A stretch of DNA of 64,000 bases from Stomoxys calcitrans (taxonomy: Eukaryota > Arthropoda > Insecta > Diptera > Muscidae): assembly GCF_963082655.1 (NCBI RefSeq), contig NC_081554.1, forward strand, positions 52,516,750 through 52,580,749. The letters run 5' to 3'. The position numbers were made by a program, and so were the translations under genes. The notes below the pieces were generated by a model that worked only from the letters and a program-made list of their open reading frames with translations, was not told where the DNA came from and ran no database searches. This document shows, piece by piece, positions 10,561 to 21,109 of the stretch. Positions within the stretch are counted from its first letter, which is position 1. Every line of letters begins with the position of its first letter.

Positions 10561-11263
10561 GACCAAAGAGAAAGTTCTCTTAGCTCATACCAGTGCAATG
10601 GTGGAGATTGCAGACACCGGACCATAGTCAGGATTCAGAATTTCCACCACTACTTACCACTTAGCCGCGACTTCTGAGTCCGTCAGGAGTTCATCCTCAC
10701 AAGATTCGTTCGATCTTTTCATGATAAACTTTCTTACGCATCTAGCGTAAGGAAGAGATAGAGATACATTAAAAGAAGAATCAAGCCCATCGGTCTTTAA
10801 ATGACTGTTTGGCAAGCAATTCCAAATTTGACATGCTCGAGGTGACCAACTTTCAAGCCCTCTGGACCTACCCCAAATTTTGCATACTTATACATAACAC
10901 CTTTGACATAACACTTCAACATTGACTGTGCTAAGCTTCGTGTCCATATCTGTATCCGTTCCTATTATTTCCAAGATATTTCGATTTGGCAACACTGTGC
11001 AGCGACTGTTGAGAAAGCGGTGGAACCACTCTCCCTCAGGACACTGGACACTTGCTGTGTGGACGACTCCTCCTTAGAAGCTTCACTAGCTGCTGCTGTC
11101 GAAGTATCTTTTGTGTTCCATCCTTACCCGCTGGAGAACATCTTGAGCCCAGTCCAACCGAAGGACCCACCCACAAAGTGCTTGTCGGTTTGAGTTTCGA
11201 CGCCTTACTTTTTGGTTTCGATCGTGGCAGGGGAACTTTCAGTCCCCCGCAATCCGCCAGACT

Positions 11264-11786
11264 TTAGAGGTGTGGTAAATAGTTCCACAGGCAAGTGTTC
11301 AGCAACAGCTGCTGTGTCGTCTCCTGATTCCTCAACCCCACCTTCAGTTTCAACTTGTTGAATCCATAGGACACAACTCCATTGGACTTGTTGAGGTCTG
11401 CGAGACAGCTGGAGTTTAGTGCGAATACTGCATGTCTCCAGTCATCATCAGCCTCATTCAACCTACCAATCTTCAAGTCTGTAGTTGAAAGATTGGGATT
11501 GCAGTTCCCTAATCTCCCAAGCATGGGTCCAGAATTTGAGGGAATCCTTGGTACCCAAGCGTGTGCCATTGGTCGAGACGGAATATCTTCCATCTTGACT
11601 AAATCCATTGCTGCGCCTGGTCAGATCTCGCCAATCCATTTTTAGGACGCAATGATACAATTCAATTGAGTGTTGATGTCCAAAGGCAGGTAGGTATCGG
11701 TGACGAAGTTTCGAGACGAGCTCAATAATAGGAGATTTTTTTCTAATGAAAATGGAAAGACAGAGGTCACCACACACACCAACCAC
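11264..11786 (-). pseudogene. LINE-A ORF1 (gag-like) remnant
   Basis: Two overlapping minus-strand frames together cover one protein: STNGTRLGTKDSLKFW, RELQSQSFNYRLEDW in the upstream frame, then DDWRHAVFALNSSCLA and NGVVSYGFNKLKLKV in the other. The copy at 37.75-38.1 kb carries the same block (FFSTNGTFLDTKYSH, SVSFSHRLEDWI). I believe this is the gag-like ORF1 domain common in dipteran LINEs, possibly the DUF4780 type; a profile search is needed for the name. At least one frameshift disables it. Confidence 0.7.
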
Positions 11787-12194
11787 TATGGCACGCGTTT
11801 CGTCATTTGGTTAGAATAACTCATCGGCCACATTAGGTGTGAAGGCTTTAAGGACCGTATGTTTATACGTTGTACTTATATCGTATTTATTGCGAGAACG
11901 CCTCTATGATATAAATTGCACATTTCCCACGCTCGACAAACCTGTCTTCTAGCTGTTCCTTTCCCAATGCATGTGTTTGTGTAATGACAGATTTTTTGTC
12001 TACACAATTACACCACTCCCATGGCATACACATGATTATGTGCATCTTTTGGAAGTTGTATTGATGGCTTCGAAATTTAGGCAATGGCAACGACTCTCGT
12101 AGTTGCTACTTGTATCCAAGTTCAAATCCCGGAAGGACTCTGCCTTTTACACCTGCAAGAGGACAATTGAAAATCATTTGAGTTTAAACTTCGT

Positions 12195-12300
12195 ATCAAG
12201 CGCTGACTGTACACGGCAGTTGCCAGACTTTTAATGATATATGGTGCTGTGGTCTGGTGGATGGCGCTTCAAGAATCCAACTACTGTTTAATACTCGGTT
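12195..12300 (+). mobile_element. LINE-A reverse-transcriptase scrap (thumb segment)
   Basis: This is a single copy of the segment that forms the arrays at 31.8-32.8 kb and 42.9-44.4 kb: ACGGCAGTTGCCAGACTTTT, ATGATATATGGTGCTGTGGT, GGTGGATGGCGCTTCAAGAA. It translates as a TAVARLLMIYGAVVW-like peptide. Its single-copy state gives a reference point for the arrays. Confidence 0.72.
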
Positions 12301-12339
12301 GGACGACGGTGTCTGACGCGTTGAGTTAATGCTACGATG

Positions 12340-13830
12340 CGATGCGATGCAAAGCTGCTAGTCACTATAGCAACACAAATTGTCGCGTGAATCCCAAAAC
12401 TATTTTCTTGTGTTATAGCCAGATTAGGAATCCCAGATTTCAGGGGTGCACCCCTTTTCCTCATAAAAAATCTTGCTTAAGGAAATTGGAAAAATTTGAT
12501 AAAAACGGGATTTTTTTTTCAAATTTCATTTCACAAACGTTTTTCTCATATCTTTGTTTTTATGAAAAATTTGAATGAATTTCTTAAAAAATCTTCACCG
12601 CCTATATCTACGCCATTGCAAATGCTAATACCAAAAACAACACAGTCTTTCACTGGCGACATGATGTTGCCGATGATGGTGGTGGTGATGAATGACGAGT
12701 TCACAGGAAATATTTATGTTTTCATTTAGATGGAGGATGGTGATGTTTATGGTTGGGCCTTCTATTTGGCTTTTACTTCGCCCGAGTGAGTATTTTGTTA
12801 TTAAAGCGCTATCTATAATTTGAGGTATGCCATGGCATAAACGCGCGCTCACTGATCAGTTCATAGACAACTTTTTGGGGTAAAATGTTTATTTTGTGTT
12901 TCTTTGTTGGCATTTTACACCACTTTGATGTGTCTAACCATGGCAATGTCCGTCTGTCTGTCCATCCATCTAACTATGCCTTCTTTTGTCTTGCCACAAA
13001 CTGCATCCCCACCAATATTTGATGAGGATGATGATCAAGATCTACAAAATAGAGAAGTGGCAGGCAGCTGCAGCAGACGAACTCTAAGAAGATTTCAGTG
13101 TACATAATTATGTGATGTTGGAACAAGTTCAAGTATCCCCTTTCATGTTGCTGCTTTCAGGGACAATGAGTAAGAGCCTATGGATGGACAGACATACCTA
13201 TGCACGTTAAAATCTTCTCAACCATGACCAGAAGAGTGTGTTAAGCAGCCTAAAAGAAGAGTTTTGTTTCTTGTACGACTTCTTCTTCTTCTAGCCACAG
13301 CGATAACAAATCGAACCCACTCTATAATCGGATTGTCAAAACAACGGTCATTTACATCGAAAGAATTTCAAATATTTTTTGTGAAAAAGAAAGGTCCCAT
13401 CAATCTTCTGGCAAGATATTTTAATACCTACCGCAGTAGATCTGTTTTCTTATATGCAACAATTTGTATTGGCCCATAAAAATGTTTCATGAAATGTTTT
13501 TTTTTTTGCGCTATTGAAGTCTGGTGATTATTTTCAAGATAATTAAAGTAATTTAACCAAATTTTTTGTAGGAAACAATGTCAGAGAAGAAATGTCATAG
13601 GTTTCTATCATAATGGTTAAGGAAGGGTAGCAGAAGACATTTCTATACAGCATAAGCCACAAGGGTACCACTCCTATTAATGTGGGAATGGAATATTCCA
13701 CACCATTTACGATAAGGTACATTCGGAAGTGAGAGAATGTGTAGACTATGTCTAGTGAGGGAGACAAGACGGAAGACAAGGACAAGCAGACCAAGGATAT
13801 TTTCTAAGAAGGCCTTGAGAGAGAATCTAA
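12340..13830. other. single-copy-like DNA, no gene seen
   Basis: No confident coding exon. A GATGAT/GTGGTG trinucleotide patch lies near 12661-12690. From about 13560 the sequence may already be decayed LINE-B 5' region, but no motif was secure before ~13850. Confidence 0.4.
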
Positions 13831-13849
13831 ACGCTGCCCCGTTCATGAA

Positions 13850-14495
13850 ATTAAAATCATTCTGTGAAATTTAAATGCGAAGATAGAGAAAGAAAATATC
13901 ATTGGTCCAACAGTCGGAAAATTTAGCCACCACGAGATAAGATACGATAATGCATTAAGGCTAATAGATTACGCAGCGGCAAAACATGGTAGTTAACATC
14001 ACCAGGTTTGAACAAAAAAAGTTCACAAAAAAAGTTCACAAAGTCACATGGTTGTTCCCAGATCAAGAAGTAAGGAACCAAATTAGTCACGTTGCAGTAG
14101 ATGGAAGACATCTAACCGAGGAGCGAACATAAATTCGGATCAGTACCAGCAAAGTTTGGCACCCGTTTGAGCACGGCGTGAAATGTACGATCTAACACTG
14201 CGCCGAAAGTCTAGACATTGAAAAGCTGCAAGCACAACAGATGGCAATGGCACTCTCCACTAGATTGACTCTTGATGAAAGCACTCCGTGTCCCTATGAT
14301 ATAACAGCACAGTGGCAATATATTGGGGTACTTGGGTACCAGAAGCCTTCCCCAAGAAACCCATTATACGACCAAGAGTGTCAAAATGATACTGAAGCCA
14401 TGGATGCGCCATACAAAGCAACGCGCCAGATGAAGGAAAGGTATCGGGAGAAAAGGAAAGAGGAGAAGTGTCTATTCCGCACAAAGAACCAGTAA
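13850..14495 (+). pseudogene. LINE-B endonuclease remnant and linker
   Basis: Broken frames read IKIIL-stop-NLNAKI at the position of the usual GDFNA motif of APE-type endonucleases, then IIGPTVGKFS, LRLIDYAAAKH, FQ/KKVH and the end motif RGANINSDQY (cf. R-G-A-D-x-x-S-D-H). The intact-looking frame 14241-14495 follows with MAMALSTRLTLDES, DITAQW, NPLYDQECQND and REKRKEEKCLF. Known LINEs in insects have this endonuclease-to-reverse-transcriptase linker. The key Asp/Asn of GDFN is damaged and a stop lies within it. Confidence 0.72.
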
Positions 14496-14504
14496 GGAAA
14501 GGCT

Positions 14505-15592
14505 AAGTCGGGCAAAGCCGACTATATAATACCCTAAACCTATCCTACAATTATAAATTCAGGCAATAGATATTTGTATATAAAAGTTATATCCAAATCT
14601 GAACCGACTTTTTTCGAACCGACCGGTTGAAAACATTAATTACTACGGCCATTTAAGTGCAAATCGGGCGATACATATATACTGGAGCTATAACTAAATC
14701 TGAACCGATGTTGATGAAATCTAGCAGATATATTAAGATCAGTAACAAAACAATCCGTTCCAAATGTTGTGGAGATCAGGTGAAATTTGTAGTTACTATG
14801 GCCATTTAAGTGCAAATCTGGCGATACATATATATGGGAGCTATAAACAAATCTGAACCGATTTTGATGAAATCTCTCAGATCTCTTAAGATCAGTAACA
14901 AAACAAGCCGTGCCAAATTTTGTGAAGATCGGTTGAAAATTGTAGTTACTACGGCCATTTAAGTGCAAATCGGGCGATACATATACATGGGAGCTATATC
15001 TTAATCTCAAATGATAATGATGAAATCTGGCAGATCTGTTAAGATTAGTAACAAAACAATCCGTGCCAAATTTTGTGAAGATCAGGTGAAAATTGTAGTT
15101 ACTACGGCCATTTAAGTGCAAATCGGGCGATACATATACATGGGAGCTATATCTAAATCTAAACCGATTTTGATGAAATCTCTCAGATCTGTTAAGATTA
15201 GTAACAAAGCAATCCGTGCCAAATTTTGTGGAGATCGGTTGAAAATTGTAGTTACTACTGCCATTTAAGTGCAAATCGGGCGATATATATACATGGGGGC
15301 TATATCTAAATCTGAACCGATTTTTACCAAAATCAATACCGTTAATGATTGGGCCAAAAAAGTGACGCGTACAAAATTTCGTGACAATTGGACAACAAAT
15401 ATGAGCGGCACCTTGATTACAAGTATGCATGGACTCACAGATGGACAGACGGACATGGCTGAATTGAATCAGAAAATGATTCTTAGTCGATCGGTGTACT
15501 TATCAATGGACCTAGCTCTTCTCATTCACAGCGTTGCAAACAAATGCACAAACTTATAATACTCAGTACCACAGTGGTGGTGTAGGGTATAA
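14505..15592 (+). mobile_element. family-E interspersed repeat, nested in LINE-B
   Basis: The left module is GGCTAAGTCGGGCAAAGCCG ending ATAATACCCT; the right module is ACCACAGTGGTGGTGTAGGG followed by TATAAAAAT. Between them are about four and a half tandem units of 153 bp (ACGGCCATTTAAGTGCAAAT, GGGCGATACATATA, ATGGGAGCTATATC). Because 153 is divisible by three, the minus strand stays open for 264 codons (15430-14636), repeating a 51-residue pattern around SPDLHLNGRSNY. I treat this frame as a by-product of the repeat. The layout (GGCxxAGTCxGGC left end, TATACCC-like inverted ends, internal units) parallels families B and C. Confidence 0.82.
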
Positions 15593-15599
15593 AAATGAA

Positions 15600-16670
15600 A
15601 TGTAAAGACGTGAATTTGAGCGAATCGAAATGTACAAAAGTCAGAATGAAGTCCGGAAATTCTACCAAAGAATCAAACATCAAACCGATGGCTTTGGTGC
15701 AGGCACATCATTACAGATACAGATAGTGTGCTTGGGATATGTAAATAAAAATTTTCCCACCTGCTAGTGTCCGACGATGGCGGCGAAGAGGATGCCGCAT
15801 AACCAATAGCTGATGATGGTATACAATGTTTATCTCTCTATCAGATTGAGGTCCAAGTAGGATTGACCCGACTGAAAAAGAACAAGCTAGCAGGAACCGA
15901 TGGGTTGCCCGCTCAACTATTTATTATTGGAGGTGACAAGCTGATAAGGTGTATGCATCAGCTCTTCTGCACGATCTGGGCTAGAAGAGCACATACCACA
16001 TGATTGGAAACTCAGCATACTATGTGCCGTACACAAGAAAGCATACAAGGTAGAATGTGTCAACTACAGAGGAATAAGTCTCCTCACTATTGCAAAAAAG
16101 ATACTCTTGAGCGTGCTGTGTGAAAGATTAAAACCTAAAGAGGCCACTCTAGCGCAGAGGTTAGCATGTCCGCCTATGACGCTGAACGGCTGGGTTGGAA
16201 TCCAGGCGAGAAAATCTCAAAAAAAAAGTGCAGGAGTAGTTATCCCCTCCTTATGCTGGAGACATTTGTGAGGTACTTTACCATGTAAAAACTTCTCCCC
16301 TAAGAGGTGTCGCCCTAAGGCACGCCGTTCGGACTCGGCTATAAAAAGAAGGCCCCTTATCATTGAGCTTGACATTGAATTGGACAGCACTCATTGATAT
16401 GTGGGAAATTTGGCTCTGTTCCTTAATGGAATGTTTATGGGCAAATTTGCATCAATGCGACTTTAGATCTGGCCATTGCGACCATGGACCAGATATTCCC
16501 ACTGCTATAAATTCTGGAAAAGGCCCGAGAAGGACAGATCAAATCTTACCATCTCTTTGTTGACAACAAGGCCGCTTTCGACAGCCCTATACGTTCCAAG
16601 TTATTTCAAGCCATTTCAGAGTTTGGTATCCCTGCAATATTAATAAGACTCTTCAGGATGACACTTGCTA
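15600..16670 (+). pseudogene. LINE-B reverse transcriptase remnant (fingers/palm)
   Basis: Frames in order: RIEMYKSQNEV (15622 onward); LTRLKKNKLAGTDGLPAQLF and GGDKLIRCMHQLF (15850-15975); then, after a frameshift, HDWKLSILCAVHKKAY and CVNYRGISLLTIAKK (15998-16110). Beyond the SINE come TMDQIFP-like and YHLFVDNKAAFDSPIRSKLF (16540-16605), the last being palm motif A with its Asp. The YxDD box is not seen because unrelated sequence intervenes after 16680. Multiple stops; non-functional. Confidence 0.8.
16138..16458 (+). mobile_element. SINE-1, plus strand, nested in LINE-B
   Basis: The head GGCCACTCTAGCGCAGAGGT gives an A box; the B-box region is GGTTGGAATCCAGGCG. Body and tail are near full length: AGTTATCCCCTCCTTATGCT, CCATGTAAAAACTTCTCCCC, CGGACTCGGCTATAAAAAG and TTTATGGGCAAATTTGCAT at the 3' end. 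It interrupts the reverse-transcriptase reading between the CERLK motif and the region before TMDQIF. Confidence 0.9.
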
Positions 16671-17234
16671 AAATACCCCTACGGCAAATGGGACAGGTAC
16701 CAAACCTGTCACGGGATAGGTCCTCTGGTCATAGGAACCGGACTCAGCCGTCGCCCCCTTACAGGGAAAAAAACTATTACTTTTATAAGAGTTTGTCGCT
16801 CGAGGTGACGAATTACCACCATTCTAACAACGTAGGATAGGTCCGGGGACAGTTCGAAAGGGATGAGTATACTATGCAAGCATTTTTAAGGGAGATAACA
16901 TTAGTCCGCAAATAGATTTAACTGATAAACGATTTTTAACAATAATTAAGCGAATCAGAAATTATGACAATTGAAACTTTTCATTCCCTGTCCTGTCACA
17001 GGTAACTAATTCTCCAATTTAGGACCGGTATATTTGCGCAATTGACAACACATTTCCCATAGAGACGTTCCTCAGTAAGAATAGAAAAGAATTTCTCCGA
17101 AACATGCAATACCAAACGAGGTTTTAGATAAGGAGACTCGTGATCTTTTTAATATCTTTCTGAAGGAGATTACACGAGAGGCAGATGCGATATTGCACAC
17201 TACTCACTAGAAAACACATGCTACTCGCCTCTAA

Positions 17235-17437
17235 CTACGACATTGATATCAAGGGCCAGGTCGGTCACCAGAAGTATTGTAGTAACTGCAACCTTTGAAA
17301 GAATGGAAAACGAAATAGTGAAAGCGGGTCTAGCAGTTAATGGAGATATAACAAAATGCCTGATATCAACTCTCATAACGCACATTGGAAGAAAATCGAA
17401 AAAAGTAGTAAAAAATATACCGTGTGAGAAAGGGTAG
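17235..17437 (+). pseudogene. LINE-B reverse transcriptase, downstream fragment
   Basis: The open frame from 17243 reads RARSVTRSIVVTATFERMEN and AGLAVNGDITKCLIST. In related LINEs this block follows the catalytic DD box (DDIDI...R, AFxxIE, GLxVNxxKTK). Upstream bases 17236-17250 give YDIDIKG in another frame, where the first Asp pair is changed (NYDID), so the catalytic box is lost or mutated. Confidence 0.65.
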
Positions 17438-17540
17438 AGATATCTCTCTGAAATTTGGAATGGTTAAAACTGAGGTGCTAGCGAGATCGTGTACACAATT
17501 TTAAGGCCCTAGGTTACCCGGGCGCCTTTTGGAAGGCCCC

Positions 17541-17674
17541 TAAATTTGGTCACCTCGATATTTCGAAAAATTGTTGAGGCTGCCAAGTCTTCTACCAAAA
17601 AAATTGGAAATCGGACCACAAATGAAAATTTGGCAGCCCCAACAAATTTTCGAAATAATGAGGTGACCAAATTA
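17541..17674. repeat. imperfect hairpin, ~46 base arms
   Basis: The arm TAAATTTGGTCACCTCGATA plus TTTCGAAAAATTGTTGAGGC (17541-17586) is complementary, with a few mismatches, to TTGGCAGCCCCAACAAATTT plus TCGAAATAATGAGGTGACCA (17630-17674). The loop is ~43 bases. It lies between LINE-B and a LINE-A tail and may be a short foldback element. Confidence 0.75.
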
Positions 17675-17756
17675 AGAGGACATGTATTATGCGACCGGCT
17701 AGAGGAATAAATTTTCTATAATGGCCAATTAAAGTAAAGTAAGGAGAGTTAAACAA

Positions 17757-17868
17757 TAGGGACTAGAAGGCATCTTCCTTCTCCTATTCTTGTGGTATCA
17801 CAATGGACAAAAACGTCAAAGTGAATCTGAAGGCAGACTGCCATTTTAACCTAACCTAATCATGCCAT
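17757..17868 (+). mobile_element. LINE-A 3' tail fragment
   Basis: Matches the 3' ends at 33763-33870 (+) and, in complement, 9572-9720 and 40960-41060: GGGACTAGAAGGCATCTTCC, TGTGGTATCACAATGGACAA, AACGTCAAAGTGAATCTG and the terminal AACCTAACCTAATC. Only the tail is present, as in a heavily 5'-truncated insertion. Confidence 0.8.
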
Positions 17869-18029
17869 CTACAACACACTTTCGGCCTTTCAGTATAGCT
17901 GATTCGGATCCCTATTCATTAGAAATATGACCTCGTCTACGAAGCAGAGAGGTTCAAATCCCTCCACATTAAACGATAAAATTCCTCGCTGTTGAGTGCT
18001 CTGTGTCACTTTCTTCCTTATCATGACAC

Positions 18030-19093
18030 CCATGAAATGAAATTTTCTCTTAAGAGAAAATTTCATGGAAATGAAATGAAAAATCTATGAAATTTTCTCT
18101 TAAGACAAAATTTCCATGAAATTTTCTCTAAAGACAAAATTTCTATGAAATTTTCTCTGAAGACAAAATTTCAAAGAAATTTTCTCTAAAGACAAAATTT
18201 CCATGAAATTTTCTCTAAAGACAAAATTTCCATGAAATTTTCTTTAAAGACAAAATTCCCATGAAATTTTATCTACAGACAAAATTTCCATAAAATTTTC
18301 TCTAAAGACAAAATTTCCATGAAATTTTCTCTAAAGACAAAATTTCCATGAAATTTTCTCTAAAAACAAAATTTCCATGAAATTTTCTCTAAAGACAAAA
18401 TTTCCATGAAGTTTTCTCCAAAGACAAAATTTCCATGATATTTTTTCTAAAGACAAAATTTCCATGAAATTAAAACAAATTTTCCATAAAATTTTCTCTA
18501 AAGTCAAAGTTTTCATAAAATTTTCTCTAAAAACAAAAATTCCATACAAATTTCTCTAAAAACAAAATTTGATTAAAATTATCTTTGAAACGAAAAAAAT
18601 CATTCCAAAACCCCAATCTAAGACAATAGCACTTGCTGGCACAACGTATTTTTCAAGCTTGTTTACTCAGTCCTGATAAAGAGAAACCTTGAACCAAAAA
18701 CCAGGTTTCCATGAAATTTTCTCTAAAGACAAAATTTCCATGAAATTTTCTCTAAAGACAAAATTTCCATGAAATTTTCTCTAAAGACAAATTTCCATGA
18801 AATTTTCTCTAAAGACAAAATTTCCATGATATTTTTTCTAAAGACAAAATTTCCATGAAATTAAAACAAATTTTCCATAAAATTTTCTCTAAAGTCAAAG
18901 TTTTCATAAAATTTTCTCTAAAAACAAAAATTCCATGAAATTTTCTCTAAAGCCAAAATTTGATTAAAGTTGTCTTTGAAACAAAAAATTCATTCCAAAA
19001 CCCCAATCTAAGACAATAGCACTAGCTGTCACAATGTATTTCTCAAGCTTGTTTACTCAGTCCTGATAAAGAGAAACCTTGAACCAAAAACCA
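18030..19093. repeat. 29 bp minisatellite with a 390 bp internal duplication
   Basis: The tandem unit is ATGAAATTTTCTCTAAAGAC plus AAAATTTCC (29 bp). A block ending CTAAGACAATAGCACT, AAGCTTGTTTACTCAGTCCT and CCTTGAACCAAAAACCAG occurs twice (to 18703 and to 19093) at a period of 390 bp, carrying the same unusual monomer variants, so part of the array was duplicated as a block. The minus strand has a 72-codon frame (18549-18331) of WKFCLWRKLHGNF-type repeats that I regard as chance. Confidence 0.93.
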
Positions 19094-20088
19094 GAAGCAC
19101 CAGTTGTGCATGAAGCCACCATAATTACTCAACCATTTAACAAAATAATCTCCAAAACTGATCTTTGAAACATTGATGTAAGAAATGAAAACAAAATTTT
19201 GTGTTTGTAAAACTAAAAATGTTTATGAGAGACCAAAGAAAACTGCCAAATTTAAGACCTTTTTGAATAACAGATGTTGTTTATTATTAAGTGATTTTCA
19301 AAGGCCCATAATTTGGCAAATGATGGCATATCTCTGAGATGGTATTTAGTGGAGTAGCTCAACTGTAATTATGCTACGTTAAACACCACAAAAAGCTTAT
19401 TTCCCTGGTCATTAGAGACGAAAGTAAACATGTATTTAATTTATCAATTATTTGGAATTTGTTGGGCTTTTGGTTTTTATCTGCCATAAAAAAAAAAATT
19501 CTGCAATTCTCATAAATCACCACAATTACTATTGTTTTGCTAGCAAAAAAGAAAGATAACCGGAAATTGTATTTACCTGAGGTGTTTTAAAGAAACTAAA
19601 AGTAATGGCAAAAAAAAAAAATCTCAGCTCAACAGAACTCCATTGTCAAGGTAATCTTTACTTTTTGTAGAGATTTAGGAATATTATTCGCTCTTTAACA
19701 AAGACAATAACTATACAACAAAATCACACCATGAGCTGCACCACCATAGCCACCTTACCTTACCTTGGTGAAATGTTTGGCTCCTCTTTGTTTAGTGAAA
19801 TTGATTGCCATCAGCAATAGCAAAAACAACACCAGGGAATTCTTCAAAAGCGAAAATGCTTTAAATCGCTGAAAGAAAATGCAAACACAGCTGCTCTCAT
19901 TTCCAGAAGAGTAGTTGTGATTTTTTTGAGGGTATGGTGGATATTCTGGTTTATGTGAAATTATTTTCGAGTCTTTTTTTATGGCAATATGGGGATGGTA
20001 TGAAAATTATGGGAATAGGAGAGAGGAAATGCAAAAATTGTTTGAAAACAAAAAAAAAAAAACGATTTCGTCGACAAGATGTTTTTCC
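19094..20088. other. AT-rich DNA, no gene seen
   Basis: Homopolymer-rich sequence without recognised repeats or coding signatures. Confidence 0.45.
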
Positions 20089-20089
20089 A

Positions 20090-20830
20090 TAAAATTAAAC
20101 TTCCTGTCCCAAATTTCGGCGAAATCGTGCAATAAATGTGCTTTTTATGGGCCCAAAACCTTAAATCGAAAGATTGGTCTGTATGGCAAAATTTGCAAAT
20201 TTTGCCCATGAACATTCCACTAAGGAACAGGGGCAAACTTCTCACATATCAATGAGTGCAGTCTGATTCAAGTTTAAGCTCAATGATAAGGGGCCTCCTT
20301 TTTATAGCCGAGTCCGAACGGCGTGACGCAGTGCGACACCTCTTTGGAGAGAAGTTTTACATGGCATAGTACCTCACAAATTTTGCCAACATTAAGAGGG
20401 GAAAACCACCGCTGAAAATTTTTTCTGATGGTCTCGCCAGGATTCGAACCCGGGCGTTCAGCGTCATAGGCGGACATGCTAACCTCTGCGCTACGGTGGC
20501 CTCCTGTATGGCAGCTATATCCAAATCTAGATCGATCTGGGCCAAATTCAAACAACTTTAGATCGAGTGGCCTAACACAACTCACTGTCCCAAATTTCAT
20601 CAAAATTGGACAAAAAATGTGGCTTTTATGGGGTTAAGACCTTAAATCGGCAGATTAGGCCAAATGGGGGCAATATCAAGATATAGTCCTTTATAGCCCA
20701 TCTTCGAACTTAACCTACCTATGGACAAAAAAAAAAGAATCTGTAAAAAGTTTCAGCTCAATATCTCTATTTTTTAAAGACAGTAGCGTGATTTTAACGG
20801 ACAGACGGGCGGACGGACATTGCTTTAAAA
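20090..20830 (+). repeat. family-C repeat, plus orientation, holding a SINE-1
   Basis: Units carry CCCAAATTTCGGCGAAATCG, AAACCTTAAATCGAAAGATT, CAGCTATATCCAAATCTAGA and CTAACACAACTCACTGTCCC. The downstream subterminal zone follows (TTTCAGCTCAATATCTCTAT, then ACGGACAGACGGGCGGACGG). Continuity is broken only by the SINE at 20189-20503. Confidence 0.82.
20189..20503 (-). mobile_element. SINE-1, full-length reference copy with target-site duplication
   Basis: A clean insertion: the 10-base direct repeat CTGTATGGCA lies at 20179-20188 and 20504-20513, and the family-C unit reads continuously when one copy and the SINE are removed. This gives a length of ~315 bp. On the minus strand the head is GGCCACCGTAGCGCAGAGGT (A box) with B box GGTTCGAATCC. 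The body has a RNA-like GACTCGGCTATAAAAAGGAG and the 3' end runs to GGGCAAAATTTGCAAATTTT. Head and internal promoter point to RNA polymerase III transcription and a tRNA origin. Confidence 0.95.
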
Positions 20831-21109
20831 CTTTGGGGTCAAATAACCGTGGGGAAAGCCCTACCCCAAAACCCACCCTACCGATTGGCCCCAAATGGGT
20901 ATCAATTGAAAAGTATTTAAGAGTATAATACGAAACTTTCATAAAAATTTGGGTCAATTCCTGGTGGGTAGCCCCACCCCAAAATTATGCCCTAAATTGA
21001 CAAGTATACCAAAAGCGACAATATGGGACTCTAATGAAAGGTATTTGAGTGTAAAATACGATTACAAATTATATACCAGCACAAATTAGCGAAGCACACC
21101 GGGCCAGCT
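20831..21109. mobile_element. Helitron-like fragment with a CTAG-type 3' end
   Basis: Two units of the GCCCCACCCCAAAAT / CAATATGGGACTCTAATG type are followed by TTAGCGAAGCACACCGGGCC and AGCTAG, then T. Non-autonomous Helitrons end in a short hairpin and CTRR and insert before T. The sister copy at 63.75 kb ends GCGGAGCGGACCGGGTTCAA then CTAG and T. The assignment is inference; no Rep/helicase is present. Confidence 0.55.

Larger units (their letters stand above)
9572..11800 (-). mobile_element. LINE-A, minus strand, internally deleted
   Basis: Reading from 11800 down to 9572: gag-like ORF1 remnant (about 11786-10985), an unrelated ~230 bp stretch (about 10745-10975), the end of ORF1 (about 10740-10600), a junction near 10585, then RNase H and zinc-knuckle parts of ORF2 and the 3' tail. 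Endonuclease and reverse transcriptase are missing. The ORF1 part matches the plus-strand copy at 36558-39720 and the ORF2 part matches 32870-33870. The tail ends in the AACCTAACC-type sequence at 9572-9590. RNase H plus a CCHC tail suggests a LOA/R1/Jockey-related clade, but the clade is not settled. Confidence 0.83.
13850..17435 (+). mobile_element. LINE-B, plus strand, with nested insertions
   Basis: A degenerate LINE with endonuclease (13850-14120), a linker (14140-14495), reverse transcriptase (15600-16135 and 16480-16670) and a later reverse-transcriptase part (17235-17380). It is interrupted by a family-E element (14505-15592), a SINE-1 (16138-16458) and an unidentified block (16690-17200). 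The coding sense continues across each gap: the frame ending KEEKCLFRTKNQ resumes as RIEMYKSQNEV, and KILLSVLCERLK resumes near the TMDQIF motif. Many stops and frameshifts. A C-terminal copy of an apparently related LINE is at 35612-36364. Confidence 0.8.

Noticed and set aside
14636..15430. Minus-strand 264-codon gene with internal repeats
   Set aside because: The frame follows a 153 bp non-coding repeat unit bounded by family-E ends. No known domain, and the unit length alone explains the open frame. Kept only as a low-priority finding.
18331..18549. Repetitive protein on the minus strand of the 29 bp array
   Set aside because: The unit of 29 bp changes frame each copy; the frame cycles through the three phases by chance and lacks a start-to-stop logic.
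20430..20503. tRNA gene at the SINE-1 head
   Set aside because: Same reason: this is the promoter head of a dispersed SINE with a target-site duplication.
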